Assembly: GCF_947258925.1 (NCBI RefSeq)
Contig: NZ_CAMYKG010000014.1
Location: 1-64,000 of the forward strand
Length of the DNA: 64,000 nucleotides
Source of the DNA: an uncultured Eudoraea sp.
GTDB lineage: Bacteria > Bacteroidota > Bacteroidia > Flavobacteriales > Flavobacteriaceae
Direction: 5' to 3'
Shown: in pieces, positions 16,256 to 25,162 of the stretch
Layout: each line of letters opens with the position of its first letter
Numbering within the stretch: the first letter of the stretch is position 1
Notes under the pieces: generated by a model
Database searches by the model: none
Seen by the model: only the letters and a program-made list of their open reading frames with translations
Told to the model about the DNA's origin: nothing
Made by a program: the position numbers and the translations under genes

Positions 16256-17530
16256 TTATTCCTCAAAGTTTTTAAATATAACACAGGCATTGACATCTCC
16301 AAAACCAAAACTCGCCTTCGCAATTGTTTTTGGTTTGTAATTTATTGTTTTTTCGGGAATTCGGGATCTATCAACTAATTTTTCAATTTCAGGATGCAGG
16401 TCCTCACTATTCACATTACCGAAAATTTGACCTTCCTTAAACTGCAAAATGGCAGCTACACACTCCAAACTACCGGCAGCAGCCAAACCGTGTCCCATTA
16501 TTCCTTTAAACGAATTGATATAGGGGAAATCTGTTCCCGTAAGTTCTAAAGCCTTTTGCCAGTTATGGATCTCTACCGGATCCTTGGCAGTGGCTGTTAG
16601 ATGGCCATTGATCGCGTCTATTTCCCTGCTGCTTAAACCGGCGTTAGCCAAAGCTTCTCTAATACAGCGTTGTACAGACATACTGTTAGGAGCCGTCATA
16701 CTCCCTCCGCCTCTATGACCACCACTATTAATTGCGCCACCCAATACTTCAGCATAAATGTTAGCTCCTCTTTCCCTGGCGCTTTCTAAGGACTCCAATA
16801 CCAGGGCTCCTGCCCCACTTCCGGGTACAAAACCGGAGGCAGATGCGCTCAGAGGCCTGCTGGCCTTGTCAGGATTGTCATTAAAACTCCTCGGTAGAAT
16901 CCGCATGGCATCAAATCCTCCCCAGACGTATGGGCCGCTATCGCTGCAACTACCCGTTAAAATTCGTTTGGCTTTACCATTATAAATTCGATCATAAGCC
17001 ATGATCACACCCTCTGTACCTGTGGTACAGGCAGATGAATTGGTAGTCACCTGATTGCCTGAACCAAGAATTCCCCCCAGATAGGCACTTATGCCGCTTG
17101 CCATGGTCTGTATAACAGATGTACTCCCCAACCGGCGTGTATTTCCAGCATCTACATGGTGAATTGATTCACGAAACTTATCCACCCCTAAAATACCAGT
17201 GCCAAAAATAACGCCACTATCCCAATCAGGTTCTTCTTTGGCTGCTTTACTTAATCCGGCGTCGTTCCATGCATCCGTACCTGCTATAACCCCATACACC
17301 ACACCACTGGCGTTTAGATCCCGTAGTTGTAATTTGGTAAAGTAATTATTTATATATTCTGTTGTAAGTATTGGTTTACCAGCTACTTGACACCCAAAGT
17401 TTAGTTCTTTTAATTCCGGATAAAAACGTATGCCACCCTTACCCTCCCTCAGGCTATTCGTGAAGTTGGTCAACCCCACTCCGTTGGGAGCGCAAATGCC
17501 TAAACCGGTTATTACTACTCTATGTGCCAT
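16256..17530 (-). CDS. Beta-ketoacyl-ACP synthase (KAS I/II type) of the T3PKS operon
   Basis: The 424-residue protein has the FabF/FabB thiolase fold. It starts RVVITGLGICAPNG and has Cys168 in NSSACTTGTEG, His310 in INGHLTAT, Lys342 and His347 in FKGIMGHGLAAAG, so the Cys-His-His set is complete. The usual GTST after the first His is LTAT, and the segment before the Cys differs from housekeeping FabF. It should condense malonyl-ACP onto an acyl-ACP. It overlaps the upstream dehydratase gene by 11 bases. Alternative: an aryl-polyene-like KS. The neighbouring T3PKS favours making a specialised fatty starter. Confidence 0.88.
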   Translation of the reverse strand: MAHRVVITGLGICAPNGVGLTNFTNSLREGKGGIRFYPELKELNFGCQVAGKPILTTEYINNYFTKLQLRDLNASGVVYGVIAGTDAWNDAGLSKAAKEEPDWDSGVIFGTGILGVDKFRESIHHVDAGNTRRLGSTSVIQTMASGISAYLGGILGSGNQVTTNSSACTTGTEGVIMAYDRIYNGKAKRILTGSCSDSGPYVWGGFDAMRILPRSFNDNPDKASRPLSASASGFVPGSGAGALVLESLESARERGANIYAEVLGGAINSGGHRGGGSMTAPNSMSVQRCIREALANAGLSSREIDAINGHLTATAKDPVEIHNWQKALELTGTDFPYINSFKGIMGHGLAAAGSLECVAAILQFKEGQIFGNVNSEDLHPEIEKLVDRSRIPEKTINYKPKTIAKASFGFGDVNACVIFKNFEE

Positions 17531-17975
17531 TGGTTGAATTTTTAATCATACCGGCAAGTTCTCCTTTACAAACAAGCTTTTCTGCTGCATTGTACATTTT
17601 TACTTTGCATTTTAATTTATTGAATCGGAAGTAAATCTTTTCCGAAAATACAGACACTTTTTCACCGGGGTATACAGAAAGATAAAATTCCATCTCAGAG
17701 CTACTGAATCCCACGTCAAGGTCATTTATTTTAATGTCAGGTGTTTCTGAAAGCAAATAAATGCCCAGGCAAACCAATCCAATTTGAGCGCAACATTCCG
17801 TGAGGATTACCCCCGGGGTAATAGGCTGATTTTTAAAATGTCCTCTATAAAAATCTAATTCCTTATGAAAACAAAAACTACCCTGAACACCATTGCTATC
17901 AACGTGTGTTAATGAATCCACAAACAAAAAAGGTTTGGAATAGGGTAATTTTTCTATGATATGATTATAATCCAT
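17520..17975 (-). CDS. FabZ-like 3-hydroxyacyl-ACP dehydratase
   Basis: The 151-residue hot-dog protein has the FabZ layout: LPYSKPFLFVD near the start, His46 in YRGHF, and Glu60 in PGVILTECCAQIG. His46 and Glu60 match the FabZ catalytic pair. The double Cys after the Glu is unusual. It would dehydrate 3-hydroxyacyl-ACP intermediates in the operon's chain-building cycle. It lies close to the upstream reductase (3-base gap) and overlaps the downstream KS, showing tight coupling. A distant possibility is a thioesterase role, but the Glu and PGV motif favour dehydratase. Confidence 0.85.
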   Translation of the reverse strand: MDYNHIIEKLPYSKPFLFVDSLTHVDSNGVQGSFCFHKELDFYRGHFKNQPITPGVILTECCAQIGLVCLGIYLLSETPDIKINDLDVGFSSSEMEFYLSVYPGEKVSVFSEKIYFRFNKLKCKVKMYNAAEKLVCKGELAGMIKNSTNGT

Positions 17976-17978
17976 TTC

Positions 17979-18761
17979 TTATCTTAAACTTTCACCTCCA
18001 TCAACCTTTATTACAGTCCCATTTATCCACTTGGCCTCATCAGAACATAAAAGAGAAACAACATCCGCAATATCCTCAGGCTTTGTAAGCCTTTTATTTG
18101 GATTTCGGGCTAAAGCCTGCTCTTTCAGCATTTCGCTACCCGGTATACGCCTTAACGATTCGGTGTCTGTAATCCCAGCCTGGATACAGTTCGATTTCAG
18201 GCCCAGGGAAGCAAATTCAATGGCCATATTCCTTACAATAGCTTCCAGAGCTGCTTTAGCTGCTCCCACCGCACCATAATTAGGCATGGCCTTAACAGAC
18301 CCCTCACTAGTGAATGCAATGATCCTGGAATCGTTTTCAAAGAGTTTGGCTTTAATAAGGGCATTTGTCCAGTCGTATAAACTTATCGCCATCGCATTTA
18401 TTGTAAGCTGAAAATCCTGGTTGTTAAGCTCTTCTTCTGTTTGGGAATTCATGGGTTTCAGATTGCCCTTTGCAATACTGTGCACCAAAACTTTGATCTT
18501 TTCACCTTTCGGAAGTAGTTTTTGTATTTCCTCTATTAATTGAGCCCTGCTGCCAGCTTGAATGGCGTCTTTGTTAAAACTGTGCAATTGCACTCCAAAA
18601 CCGCTAATTTCTTTAAAGGCGTTTTCTATATCGGGCATATGCAGATTTCGATCCCTGTGAACAATAAGGATGTTGTATCCGCTCTTGGCCAGTTTACCTG
18701 CTGTGGCAAGGCCAAGACCTTTGCTCCCACCCAGTATTAATGCCCAACTCTGTTGTTTCAT
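17979..18761 (-). CDS. SDR-type enoyl-ACP reductase (FabI/FabL-like)
   Basis: I chose the ATG at 18761 over an in-frame GTG at 18770. The protein of about 260 residues is a short-chain dehydrogenase with LILGGSKGLGLA for nucleotide binding and a VHSIAKGN strand. The catalytic Tyr and Lys (NYGAVGAAK) are separated by six residues. This Y-x6-K spacing marks FabI/FabL enoyl reductases rather than the Y-x3-K of FabG ketoreductases. It completes a KS/dehydratase/ER set. No dedicated ketoreductase is in the operon, so housekeeping FabG would have to serve, unless this enzyme is bifunctional. Confidence 0.8.
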   Translation of the reverse strand: MKQQSWALILGGSKGLGLATAGKLAKSGYNILIVHRDRNLHMPDIENAFKEISGFGVQLHSFNKDAIQAGSRAQLIEEIQKLLPKGEKIKVLVHSIAKGNLKPMNSQTEEELNNQDFQLTINAMAISLYDWTNALIKAKLFENDSRIIAFTSEGSVKAMPNYGAVGAAKAALEAIVRNMAIEFASLGLKSNCIQAGITDTESLRRIPGSEMLKEQALARNPNKRLTKPEDIADVVSLLCSDEAKWINGTVIKVDGGESLR

Positions 18762-18785
18762 ATTATTCACCTTTCTATTTTTTCT

Positions 18786-19841
18786 TTACCACTTCAGCAA
18801 TACCCGTTGTGCGGAAAATCCCGGCCCAAAACTAAGGATCATCCCTTGTTCTCCTTTGCTAATCTCTTTTGACAGAAATCGTTCCAGTACATACAGGACC
18901 GTTGCACTACTCATATTACCGTAAAGCCGAAGTGTTTCGCGTGTATCATCAATATTCTTACCTAACTCACCGAACAACTCTTCCACCGTTTGGACAATCT
19001 TTTTTCCGCCCGGGTGAAAAATTAAATGGTCAACATGTTCAATGGAAGTTCCGTACTTTTCTAAAAATGGATGTACAATTTTAGGGAAATGTTCTGCTAT
19101 CGTTTCAGGAACCGATGGGTCCAATATCATTTGCAGACCTGTGTTTTTAAGATCAAACCCCATCAGATGCGTGGCGTTGGTAAAGTGATACATCTCTTCA
19201 CCAACAATTGAAGGTCCTTCTGCCTCCTCTTCCGAAGTCAGCAGTACGCAGGCGGCACCATCTCCAAATATGGCGGCACTAACCATATTGGCCATAGAGA
19301 AATCAGTTAGTTGAAATGTTGCAGTGGGACTTTCCACAGCTATTACAGCAGCTCGTTTTCCCGGATTTGCTCTTAAAAAGTTAGCAGCATATATCAGTCC
19401 GGAGACACCCGCGGCACAACCCATTTCAGTAACCGGTAACCTTACAATATCCTGTCTTAAGTTAAGATCATTAATGATATAAGCATCGAGTGAAGGGATC
19501 ATAATACCTGTACAACTCACGGTAATTATATAGTCAAGAGAATCAGGCAGCCAGTTGCTTTCACTCAGTGCTTTTTGAAGCACAGCTGTTCCCAACTTTT
19601 TTACCTCCCTTACATAGATGTCGTTTTTAGCCTCCAAACTTGTCGCCGTGAACACCTCTTCAATATCCATTATCCCATATCTTTTCTCCACGGCGGCTCC
19701 CTCAAATATTTTTATCACCTTTCTTCTAAACCTATCCTCCTGACCACTAAGCCATAGCTCCACAAAAGGCAATATATCCTTTGTTTTTCTGGAGTATGGT
19801 GGCAGTACTTTGGCCACTTTTTTTATGCGTACATTATTCAT
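18786..19841 (-). CDS. Type III polyketide synthase (chalcone/alkylresorcinol synthase type)
   Basis: The 351-residue protein has the complete Cys-His-Asn triad of type III PKSs: Cys142 in TEMGCAAG, His276 in LIFHPGGKKI and Asn309 in YGNMSSATV. The C-terminal loop is SFGPGFSA, close to the family's GFGPG. Bacterial relatives such as ArsB, SrsA and BpsA extend long-chain acyl starters with malonyl-CoA to alkylresorcinols or alkylpyrones. Here the linked ACP, KS, dehydratase and ER suggest an ACP-borne fatty starter. It overlaps the upstream methyltransferase gene by 8 bases. Product identity is inferred. Confidence 0.92.
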   Translation of the reverse strand: MNNVRIKKVAKVLPPYSRKTKDILPFVELWLSGQEDRFRRKVIKIFEGAAVEKRYGIMDIEEVFTATSLEAKNDIYVREVKKLGTAVLQKALSESNWLPDSLDYIITVSCTGIMIPSLDAYIINDLNLRQDIVRLPVTEMGCAAGVSGLIYAANFLRANPGKRAAVIAVESPTATFQLTDFSMANMVSAAIFGDGAACVLLTSEEEAEGPSIVGEEMYHFTNATHLMGFDLKNTGLQMILDPSVPETIAEHFPKIVHPFLEKYGTSIEHVDHLIFHPGGKKIVQTVEELFGELGKNIDDTRETLRLYGNMSSATVLYVLERFLSKEISKGEQGMILSFGPGFSAQRVLLKW

Positions 19842-20562
19842 TCGATTGGTTTAGTCGAGAAGTCCTTATCACCCATACATATCTGAAGGCAAATTTCCAA
19901 TTAATGGTATGCCTTACCTGATGTAAATTTTTTGAAAAAGCAATTAAGTCTTTTTTTGTAAATCCACTTTTAATAGAGATGAGACCATCGTGTTTCGCAA
20001 TTTTTGTTTTTATAAAAATAGCACTAAACCCTTTAAAAAGATAATATGCTAGCGCGCTTCTTTGTAAATCATTGACAACCACCCCAATTGTGGCTAATTT
20101 GATGAATTTTGACAGGAATACTGGTATTTGTTCATTGCTGAAATGATGCATAGTGAGTGTACAGAGCAGGATGTGGCATTTAAAATCCAATGGGTTTAAA
20201 GTTAAAACATCCTGTTTTATGAACGAGATCTCAGGAAAATTTACAGATAGTTCTCTCCCTATAGCGATGGCTTTATCGCTTAAATCGAGCCCAATTAGCT
20301 CCACGGCAATATTGGCTTTTCTAAAATATTTAGCCAATACGCGCATCGTATCCCCATCGCCACAGCCCATATCCACTATTGTATATTGCTGTTTTGGGCA
20401 TTCCCTTACCAACTCACGTACCTTGCCCACAGTAATTGAACTACCCCCTAAAAGACGGTTACTGGTATTAATGTCCTCAAATACCATTCGGAGGGTCTGC
20501 ATAGAAACATCAGGATTGTCCATCATTTCTGAATCCGTATTTCTATATCGGAAAGAAGTCAT
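19834..20562 (-). CDS. Class I SAM-dependent methyltransferase
   Basis: The 242-residue soluble protein has SAM motif I VDMGCGDGDTMRVL (about residues 58-71), an acidic loop LIGLDLSDKAI and a motif LLCTLTMHHF typical of UbiE-like methyltransferases. Its place between the T3PKS and the flavoprotein suggests methylation of the phenolic polyketide. It differs from the membrane ICMT-type enzymes (SrsB, BpsB) in actinobacterial and Bacillus phenolic-lipid operons. The last codons overlap the T3PKS start, and its ATG overlaps the flavoprotein stop (ATGA). Confidence 0.88.
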   Translation of the reverse strand: MTSFRYRNTDSEMMDNPDVSMQTLRMVFEDINTSNRLLGGSSITVGKVRELVRECPKQQYTIVDMGCGDGDTMRVLAKYFRKANIAVELIGLDLSDKAIAIGRELSVNFPEISFIKQDVLTLNPLDFKCHILLCTLTMHHFSNEQIPVFLSKFIKLATIGVVVNDLQRSALAYYLFKGFSAIFIKTKIAKHDGLISIKSGFTKKDLIAFSKNLHQVRHTINWKFAFRYVWVIRTSRLNQSNE

Positions 20563-21680
20563 ATTGAAATAGGTTTACCATGGGTTCTTTTAATAAGCGA
20601 TCTGATAAGCCCCGGGGACTTAGAGACCGTTTGCATTAAAAAGTTGGAGGTAGCAGGCTGCAATAAAATATATTGTAATATGCGGCCAGTCTGCATTCGT
20701 CGCTTAAAGGCTTGTTTCCATGCCTTTGTGTAATCCTTTTCCATTTCCATACGGCCATAGTCTTTGTTTTTAAAATAAGTGTCAACTCTTTCAGAGGCGA
20801 TTTTAGCACTATGAATTGCCATGGCCATCCCATTGCCGCATAGCGGGTGAATTAAGCCTGCAGTATCGCCACACATTAAAATATGATCCTCAACGATATC
20901 TTTTTGTCCAAAAGACACCTGAGCTATGCTTATAGGCTCGTCAAAAAGTGGCCTGGCATTTTTTAGAAAATAATTAAGATGTTTATTCCCGGATACCACA
21001 TTTGAATTAAATTTTTCAATATTCTTTTGGGTCCGGAAGCTTTTGTACGATGCCAGATAACAAAAATTTACTGCTCCTGATTCTGTTTTGGACAAGCCTC
21101 CATAGCCACCTTCAAAATTATGCAAGGCAACAAGGTTATCAGGAAAATCAGGCATAAGATAATGCGCCTTAACTCCCAGCCATGGTGATGGTTTACTAAT
21201 AAAACCTCGATTTAACTGTTTGTCCAATCCCGATCTTTTTCCATAAGCCCCAATAACTATTTTTGCAGAATACTCTTTTTCTTTTTCAGTTCGTACTACA
21301 AACCTATCTTCTAAAAATACAATATTGTTTACGGTTTCAAAATGGACAATGGCCCCCACCGCTATAGCTTTTTGGTATAGCGTATGATCAAAAGCAAACC
21401 TGCTTATTCCAAATCCCCCCAGAGGTAATTTTGTCTGAAGTAACTCGCCATTTCGGGTTGATAATTGCAGTGTATCAATGGAAACTGTATCAGGTAAGCT
21501 AAGCTTCAGTTGTTCCAGATATGGCAGAATCTCATTGGAGACATATTCACCACAAACTTTGTGGTGCGGATATGTATTTCGTTCAAGTAGTAAAACATTA
21601 TATCCCGCATTTGCTAAATGCACGGCACAAGTCAGTCCGGCCAAACCACCGCCTATAATAATAACATCGTAGTTATCCAC
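20559..21680 (-). CDS. FAD-dependent oxidoreductase (geranylgeranyl-reductase/hydroxylase family)
   Basis: The 373-residue flavoprotein begins VIIIGGGLAGLTCAVHL, with the Rossmann glycines and an acidic LLLERN end. A VCGEYVS motif follows, then a second FAD contact CGDTAGLIHPLCGNGMAMA near residue 270. The fold covers phenolic hydroxylases and geranylgeranyl reductase-like enzymes. As first gene of the T3PKS operon it is best read as the hydroxylase/oxidase that turns a resorcinol into a quinone-type lipid, like SrsC; saturation of a chain is an alternative. The start is GTG at 21680; no ATG lies in frame upstream. Confidence 0.85.
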   Translation of the reverse strand: MDNYDVIIIGGGLAGLTCAVHLANAGYNVLLLERNTYPHHKVCGEYVSNEILPYLEQLKLSLPDTVSIDTLQLSTRNGELLQTKLPLGGFGISRFAFDHTLYQKAIAVGAIVHFETVNNIVFLEDRFVVRTEKEKEYSAKIVIGAYGKRSGLDKQLNRGFISKPSPWLGVKAHYLMPDFPDNLVALHNFEGGYGGLSKTESGAVNFCYLASYKSFRTQKNIEKFNSNVVSGNKHLNYFLKNARPLFDEPISIAQVSFGQKDIVEDHILMCGDTAGLIHPLCGNGMAMAIHSAKIASERVDTYFKNKDYGRMEMEKDYTKAWKQAFKRRMQTGRILQYILLQPATSNFLMQTVSKSPGLIRSLIKRTHGKPISI

Positions 21681-21707
21681 ATTTGGAAGATAGGAGTTTT
21701 TAAATAA

Positions 21708-21728
21708 AAAGCCCTACAGGTATGTCGG
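21708..21728 (-). terminator. Weak terminator-like hairpin between OmpA gene and T3PKS operon
   Basis: On the minus strand a short CCC/GGG-based stem is followed by a run of five T. The stem is weak, so some readthrough from the OmpA gene into the biosynthetic operon is likely. No TAnnTTTG box is seen in this 83-base spacer. Confidence 0.35.
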
Positions 21729-21763
21729 GTTCAAAAAATCAGAATTGTTATCTTATCAACCTA

Positions 21764-22438
21764 TCAATTAGCCTGAGCCTTGGCATCATCTATCATTTGC
21801 TTATTAGCAGATACGCCAATTTCAACTCTTCTGTTCCCTGCCTGTCCTTCTTTAGTGTCATTGTCAAACCTTGGAGCAGCTTCGCCAAAACCTTCTACAG
21901 TCATTCTGCTTGTTGCCACGCCTGCATCGGCAATATATTTAGCAACAACATCGGCCCGCCTTTTAGACAACTTTAAATTATAGTCATCATTACCTACGCT
22001 ATCTGTATAGCCCTGGATCATTAAATTGGTGTCCGGAAATTCATTAAATATTTCTGCAACCTTGTCGAGATTGGATTTGGCTTCTGGCGTTAAGTCAGAA
22101 CTGTCAAACGCAAAGTTCACCCCGCTCTTATCGTCAAAAATTATATGAATGCCTTCACCTACCCGTTTTACATCAGCTCCGGGAATTTCCGTTTCAATTT
22201 TCTGGGCTTGCTTATCCATCTTATTACCAATTAAGCCGCCTGCCACACCTCCTATTGCAGCACCAATTAATGCACCTCCTATATTCCCGGCGATAAGACC
22301 TCCAATAAGTGCACCTCCACCACCTCCAATAGCAGCGCCTCTTTGAGTTTTATTAGAGTTTTTTATGGCATTACAGCCCGTGTTTAAGGAAACAAACATC
22401 ATGGCTACAATAAGGATACTTGTTAATTTTCTTGTCAT
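21764..22438 (-). CDS. OmpA-family lipoprotein with glycine-zipper domain (YiaD-like)
   Basis: The 224-residue lipoprotein has a lipobox at Cys22 (LNTGC). A glycine-zipper segment (GGGGGALIGGLIAGNIGG and beyond) spans about residues 34-72. A C-terminal OmpA-like peptidoglycan-binding domain follows, with NFAFDSSDLTPEA, GYTDSVGNDDYN, LSKRRADVV and a NRRVEI end. The domain order is that of YiaD. It should anchor the outer membrane to peptidoglycan. It is 27 bases after the lipocalin-like gene, so the pair is probably one transcript. Confidence 0.9.
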   Translation of the reverse strand: MTRKLTSILIVAMMFVSLNTGCNAIKNSNKTQRGAAIGGGGGALIGGLIAGNIGGALIGAAIGGVAGGLIGNKMDKQAQKIETEIPGADVKRVGEGIHIIFDDKSGVNFAFDSSDLTPEAKSNLDKVAEIFNEFPDTNLMIQGYTDSVGNDDYNLKLSKRRADVVAKYIADAGVATSRMTVEGFGEAAPRFDNDTKEGQAGNRRVEIGVSANKQMIDDAKAQAN

Positions 22439-22465
22439 GTCAATACTATTTAATTAAATTATTTT

Positions 22466-22975
22466 CTAAAGTGTTACATCTTTAGACACTTTGTCTAAGG
22501 TCAGCTCTACATCAAAAGGTTTCCCTTTATAATCTACTTCAACCATAAAAACAGTCTTTGATTCTGTTAAGCTCTTAATGATCATACGGTAGCCGCTTTT
22601 ATCGCCACTAAGCGGTTTGTTTTTCGTATCCACTAATTTAAATTGAAGTCGGGTAGTACCATCACCGGGCTCATAGAACGACCATAGAATACGATGTGTT
22701 CCTTCCTGGCATCTATCGGAACCATTAATAGAGAACCTGCCTGTTCCATTATTTGGAATAAACATCCACTCTCCTCCTTTAAAGCAGGGAGAATCTGCAA
22801 TGCCAAATAAATCTGCTTTATAGAGGCCCTCTTCACCGATAAACCTGATATCTGTAAGGGACCAGGTACCTTTAAGTGTCTTTTTCTTCATTTTAGTTGA
22901 CTGAGAAGTTGCTGTTGTCGTTGCTGAGCAAGAGACTATGAGCAGGGTCAGTAACAAATAGAATGTATTTTTCAT
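22466..22975 (-). CDS. Lipocalin-like lipoprotein
   Basis: The 169-residue lipoprotein has a signal with lipobox LLIVSCS (Cys16). The mature part has lipocalin-type features: LKGTWSLTDIRF near the start, a GTGRFSINGSDR strand region, ILWSFYE and a final VELTLDKV strand. Proteins of this kind commonly precede OmpA-like lipoproteins in Flavobacteriaceae, as here. Ligand unknown; a role in envelope lipid binding is inferred from the fold only. Confidence 0.75.
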   Translation of the reverse strand: MKNTFYLLLTLLIVSCSATTTATSQSTKMKKKTLKGTWSLTDIRFIGEEGLYKADLFGIADSPCFKGGEWMFIPNNGTGRFSINGSDRCQEGTHRILWSFYEPGDGTTRLQFKLVDTKNKPLSGDKSGYRMIIKSLTESKTVFMVEVDYKGKPFDVELTLDKVSKDVTL

Positions 22976-23057
22976 AATATTTTATTTATCAATTATTTGC
23001 TTGGTTACTAAAATATAAAAATGGTTTATTTACTATGAACTATTTAGAAAAATAATT

Positions 23058-25034
23058 TTAATACGCCAACAACTCAGTCAGGGCCGTAAAAAACCGTTCT
23101 TTTGGCAGGTAATTATTTTCCAATGATTTCGCAAAAGGCACCGGGGTTTCTATACTGGCAACCCGTTTGATAGGAGCATCCAAATACTCAAAACACTCCT
23201 CCACAACAAGGGCAGATATATCGCTCCCAACTCCACCAAATAAACTATCTTCCTGCAGGATAATTAGTTTTCCTGTTTTCTTCACGGATTGAAATATTGC
23301 ATCTGTATCCAGGGGCTGGAGAGTTCGTAAATCCAGTAAGTCGGCCTGAATTTCTGGGTTTTGCTCCAGGCATTCAAGAGCCCAGTGAACCCCTGCTCCA
23401 AAAGTGATAATAGATACATCATCGCCCTCCTTAAGCACAGCAGCTTTTCCAAACGGGAGCGTATAATATGATGTAGGAACCTCCTGATATATACTGCGAT
23501 ATAATGCTTTATGCTCAAAAAACATTACCGGATTCGGATCATTTATTGCTGTGGCAAGCAAACCCTTTGCGTCATACGGGAAAGCGGGATAGACCACTTT
23601 GAGTCCCGGCGTTTTTGTAAACCAGGCCTCATTCGTCTGACTATGAAATGGACCGGCACCTACCCCGCCACCGCAGGGCATACGAATTACCACATCGGCA
23701 TTTTCATTCCAGCGATAATGGACTTTAGCAAGATAATTGACAATTGGATTGAATCCGGAGCTTACAAAATCAGCAAATTGCATTTCCATAACACACTTCA
23801 TCCCGTTTATAGACAGGCCCATAGCCGCTGAAACTATTGCCGATTCGCAAATAGGGGTATTTCTTACCCGATCTGCACCAAAAGCCTCTACAAATCCCTC
23901 AGTAATTTTAAAAACACCACCATATTCAGCGATGTCCTGCCCTAATATCACCAAATCTTCATGCTTTTCCATAGATTGCTTTAAACCTTCAGAGATTGCA
24001 TCAACCAGCCTAATATTATGCCATTCGTTATTTGGTTTAATATCTTGATAATTAAACTCTTTATAGACGTCTTTTAATTCTTTACTTTCATTTATCTGAA
24101 CCTGTTCTTCTGCAAAAGCCAACTTCAGATTATCATCTATTTCGTGAATAATCTGCTTTTTATAATCAACTTCCAGCTCCTCAGATAGCACCCCCTGAGC
24201 ATGAAGATATTCTACATAATTTTCCAGAGGATCCATGGCTGCCCATTCTTCTAAGAGTTTCTTAGGGACATATTTGGTGCCGCTGGCTTCTTCATGCCCG
24301 CGCATTCTAAACGTTTTAAACTCTAATAAAACAGGTCTTGGCTTTTTCCGCATGCTTTCACACAGCTCATTGACTTTGCTATAGACTTCAAGAATATTAT
24401 TACCATTTATGATATGGGCTTCCATTCCATAACCCTTGCCTTTATCGGCAATATGTTCACACCTAAATTGTTCTGAGATTGGAGTTGAAAGGCCATAACC
24501 ATTGTTTTCAACACAAAATAGTACCGGTAAATCCCAAACAGCCGCCACATTTAAAGCCTCATGAAAGTCTCCTTCGCTTGTGGCTCCTTCACCTGTGAAA
24601 ACTGCTGTCACTTTATTTCTCTTTTTTAAAAGATCAGCCAAAGCAATACCATCTGCTACTCCCAGTTGAGGTCCCAGATGGGAGATCATCCCCACAATCT
24701 TATATTCCTGCGTTCCAAAGTGAAAACTTCGATCCCGTCCATTTGTAAATCCACTCGCTTTACCCTGCCATTGCGCAAATAACCTGAATAAAGGTATTTC
24801 ACGTGTAGTAAAGACCCCTAGATTCCTGTGCATTGGAAGAATGTATTCTTCCTTATTAAGAGCACTGGTCACACCTGCTGCTATAGCTTCCTGACCAATA
24901 CCGCTAAACCATTTTGATATCTTTCCCTGTCGCAAGAGAATTAACATCTTCTCTTCTATCATCCTTGGTTTTAACATGGCGCGATACAACTCCAGGAGCT
25001 TTTCTTTGCTAATACCCTTACTTAAATATTGCAT
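23058..25034 (-). CDS. 2-oxoacid dehydrogenase E1, fused alpha/beta subunits
   Basis: The 658-residue protein joins E1 alpha (about 1-310) and beta (about 335-658). The alpha part has the ThDP/Mg motif GEGATSEGDFHEA ending in CVENN. The beta part has EDIAEYG-like GQDIAEYGGVF, RVRNTPICESAIVSAAMG, EMQFADFV and PCGGGVGAGPFHSQ. Such fusions serve as branched-chain 2-oxoacid dehydrogenase E1 in Bacteroidota, feeding iso-fatty-acid primers. Exact substrate cannot be read from motifs. No E2 or E3 gene is adjacent. A second, larger E1 fusion lies at 58.6 kb. The gene is monocistronic and divergent from the oxygenase. Confidence 0.9.
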   Translation of the reverse strand: MQYLSKGISKEKLLELYRAMLKPRMIEEKMLILLRQGKISKWFSGIGQEAIAAGVTSALNKEEYILPMHRNLGVFTTREIPLFRLFAQWQGKASGFTNGRDRSFHFGTQEYKIVGMISHLGPQLGVADGIALADLLKKRNKVTAVFTGEGATSEGDFHEALNVAAVWDLPVLFCVENNGYGLSTPISEQFRCEHIADKGKGYGMEAHIINGNNILEVYSKVNELCESMRKKPRPVLLEFKTFRMRGHEEASGTKYVPKKLLEEWAAMDPLENYVEYLHAQGVLSEELEVDYKKQIIHEIDDNLKLAFAEEQVQINESKELKDVYKEFNYQDIKPNNEWHNIRLVDAISEGLKQSMEKHEDLVILGQDIAEYGGVFKITEGFVEAFGADRVRNTPICESAIVSAAMGLSINGMKCVMEMQFADFVSSGFNPIVNYLAKVHYRWNENADVVIRMPCGGGVGAGPFHSQTNEAWFTKTPGLKVVYPAFPYDAKGLLATAINDPNPVMFFEHKALYRSIYQEVPTSYYTLPFGKAAVLKEGDDVSIITFGAGVHWALECLEQNPEIQADLLDLRTLQPLDTDAIFQSVKKTGKLIILQEDSLFGGVGSDISALVVEECFEYLDAPIKRVASIETPVPFAKSLENNYLPKERFFTALTELLAY

Positions 25035-25132
25035 ATATCAACTTAAAATCTGTGCTATTTCGGGTATAAATGTAACAAAATTGCCCTCAATAAAACAGTA
25101 GATTACCATGCATATTTGCTTCTAATATTTCT

Positions 25133-25140
25133 TAACTTTG
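25133..25140 (+). promoter_or_regulatory. Candidate -7 box for the 2OG-Fe(II) oxygenase
   Basis: TAACTTTG matches TAnnTTTG and ends 22 bases before the ATG. The nearest TTG is only 14 bases upstream, so the -33 match is poor. Confidence 0.45.
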
Positions 25141-25162
25141 GAATGACTAAAAAAGCAATAAG

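Noticed and set aside
17979-18761. FabG-type ketoreductase identity for the operon SDR
   Set aside because: The catalytic Tyr and Lys are six residues apart (Y-x6-K), which marks enoyl reductases; FabG has Y-x3-K.
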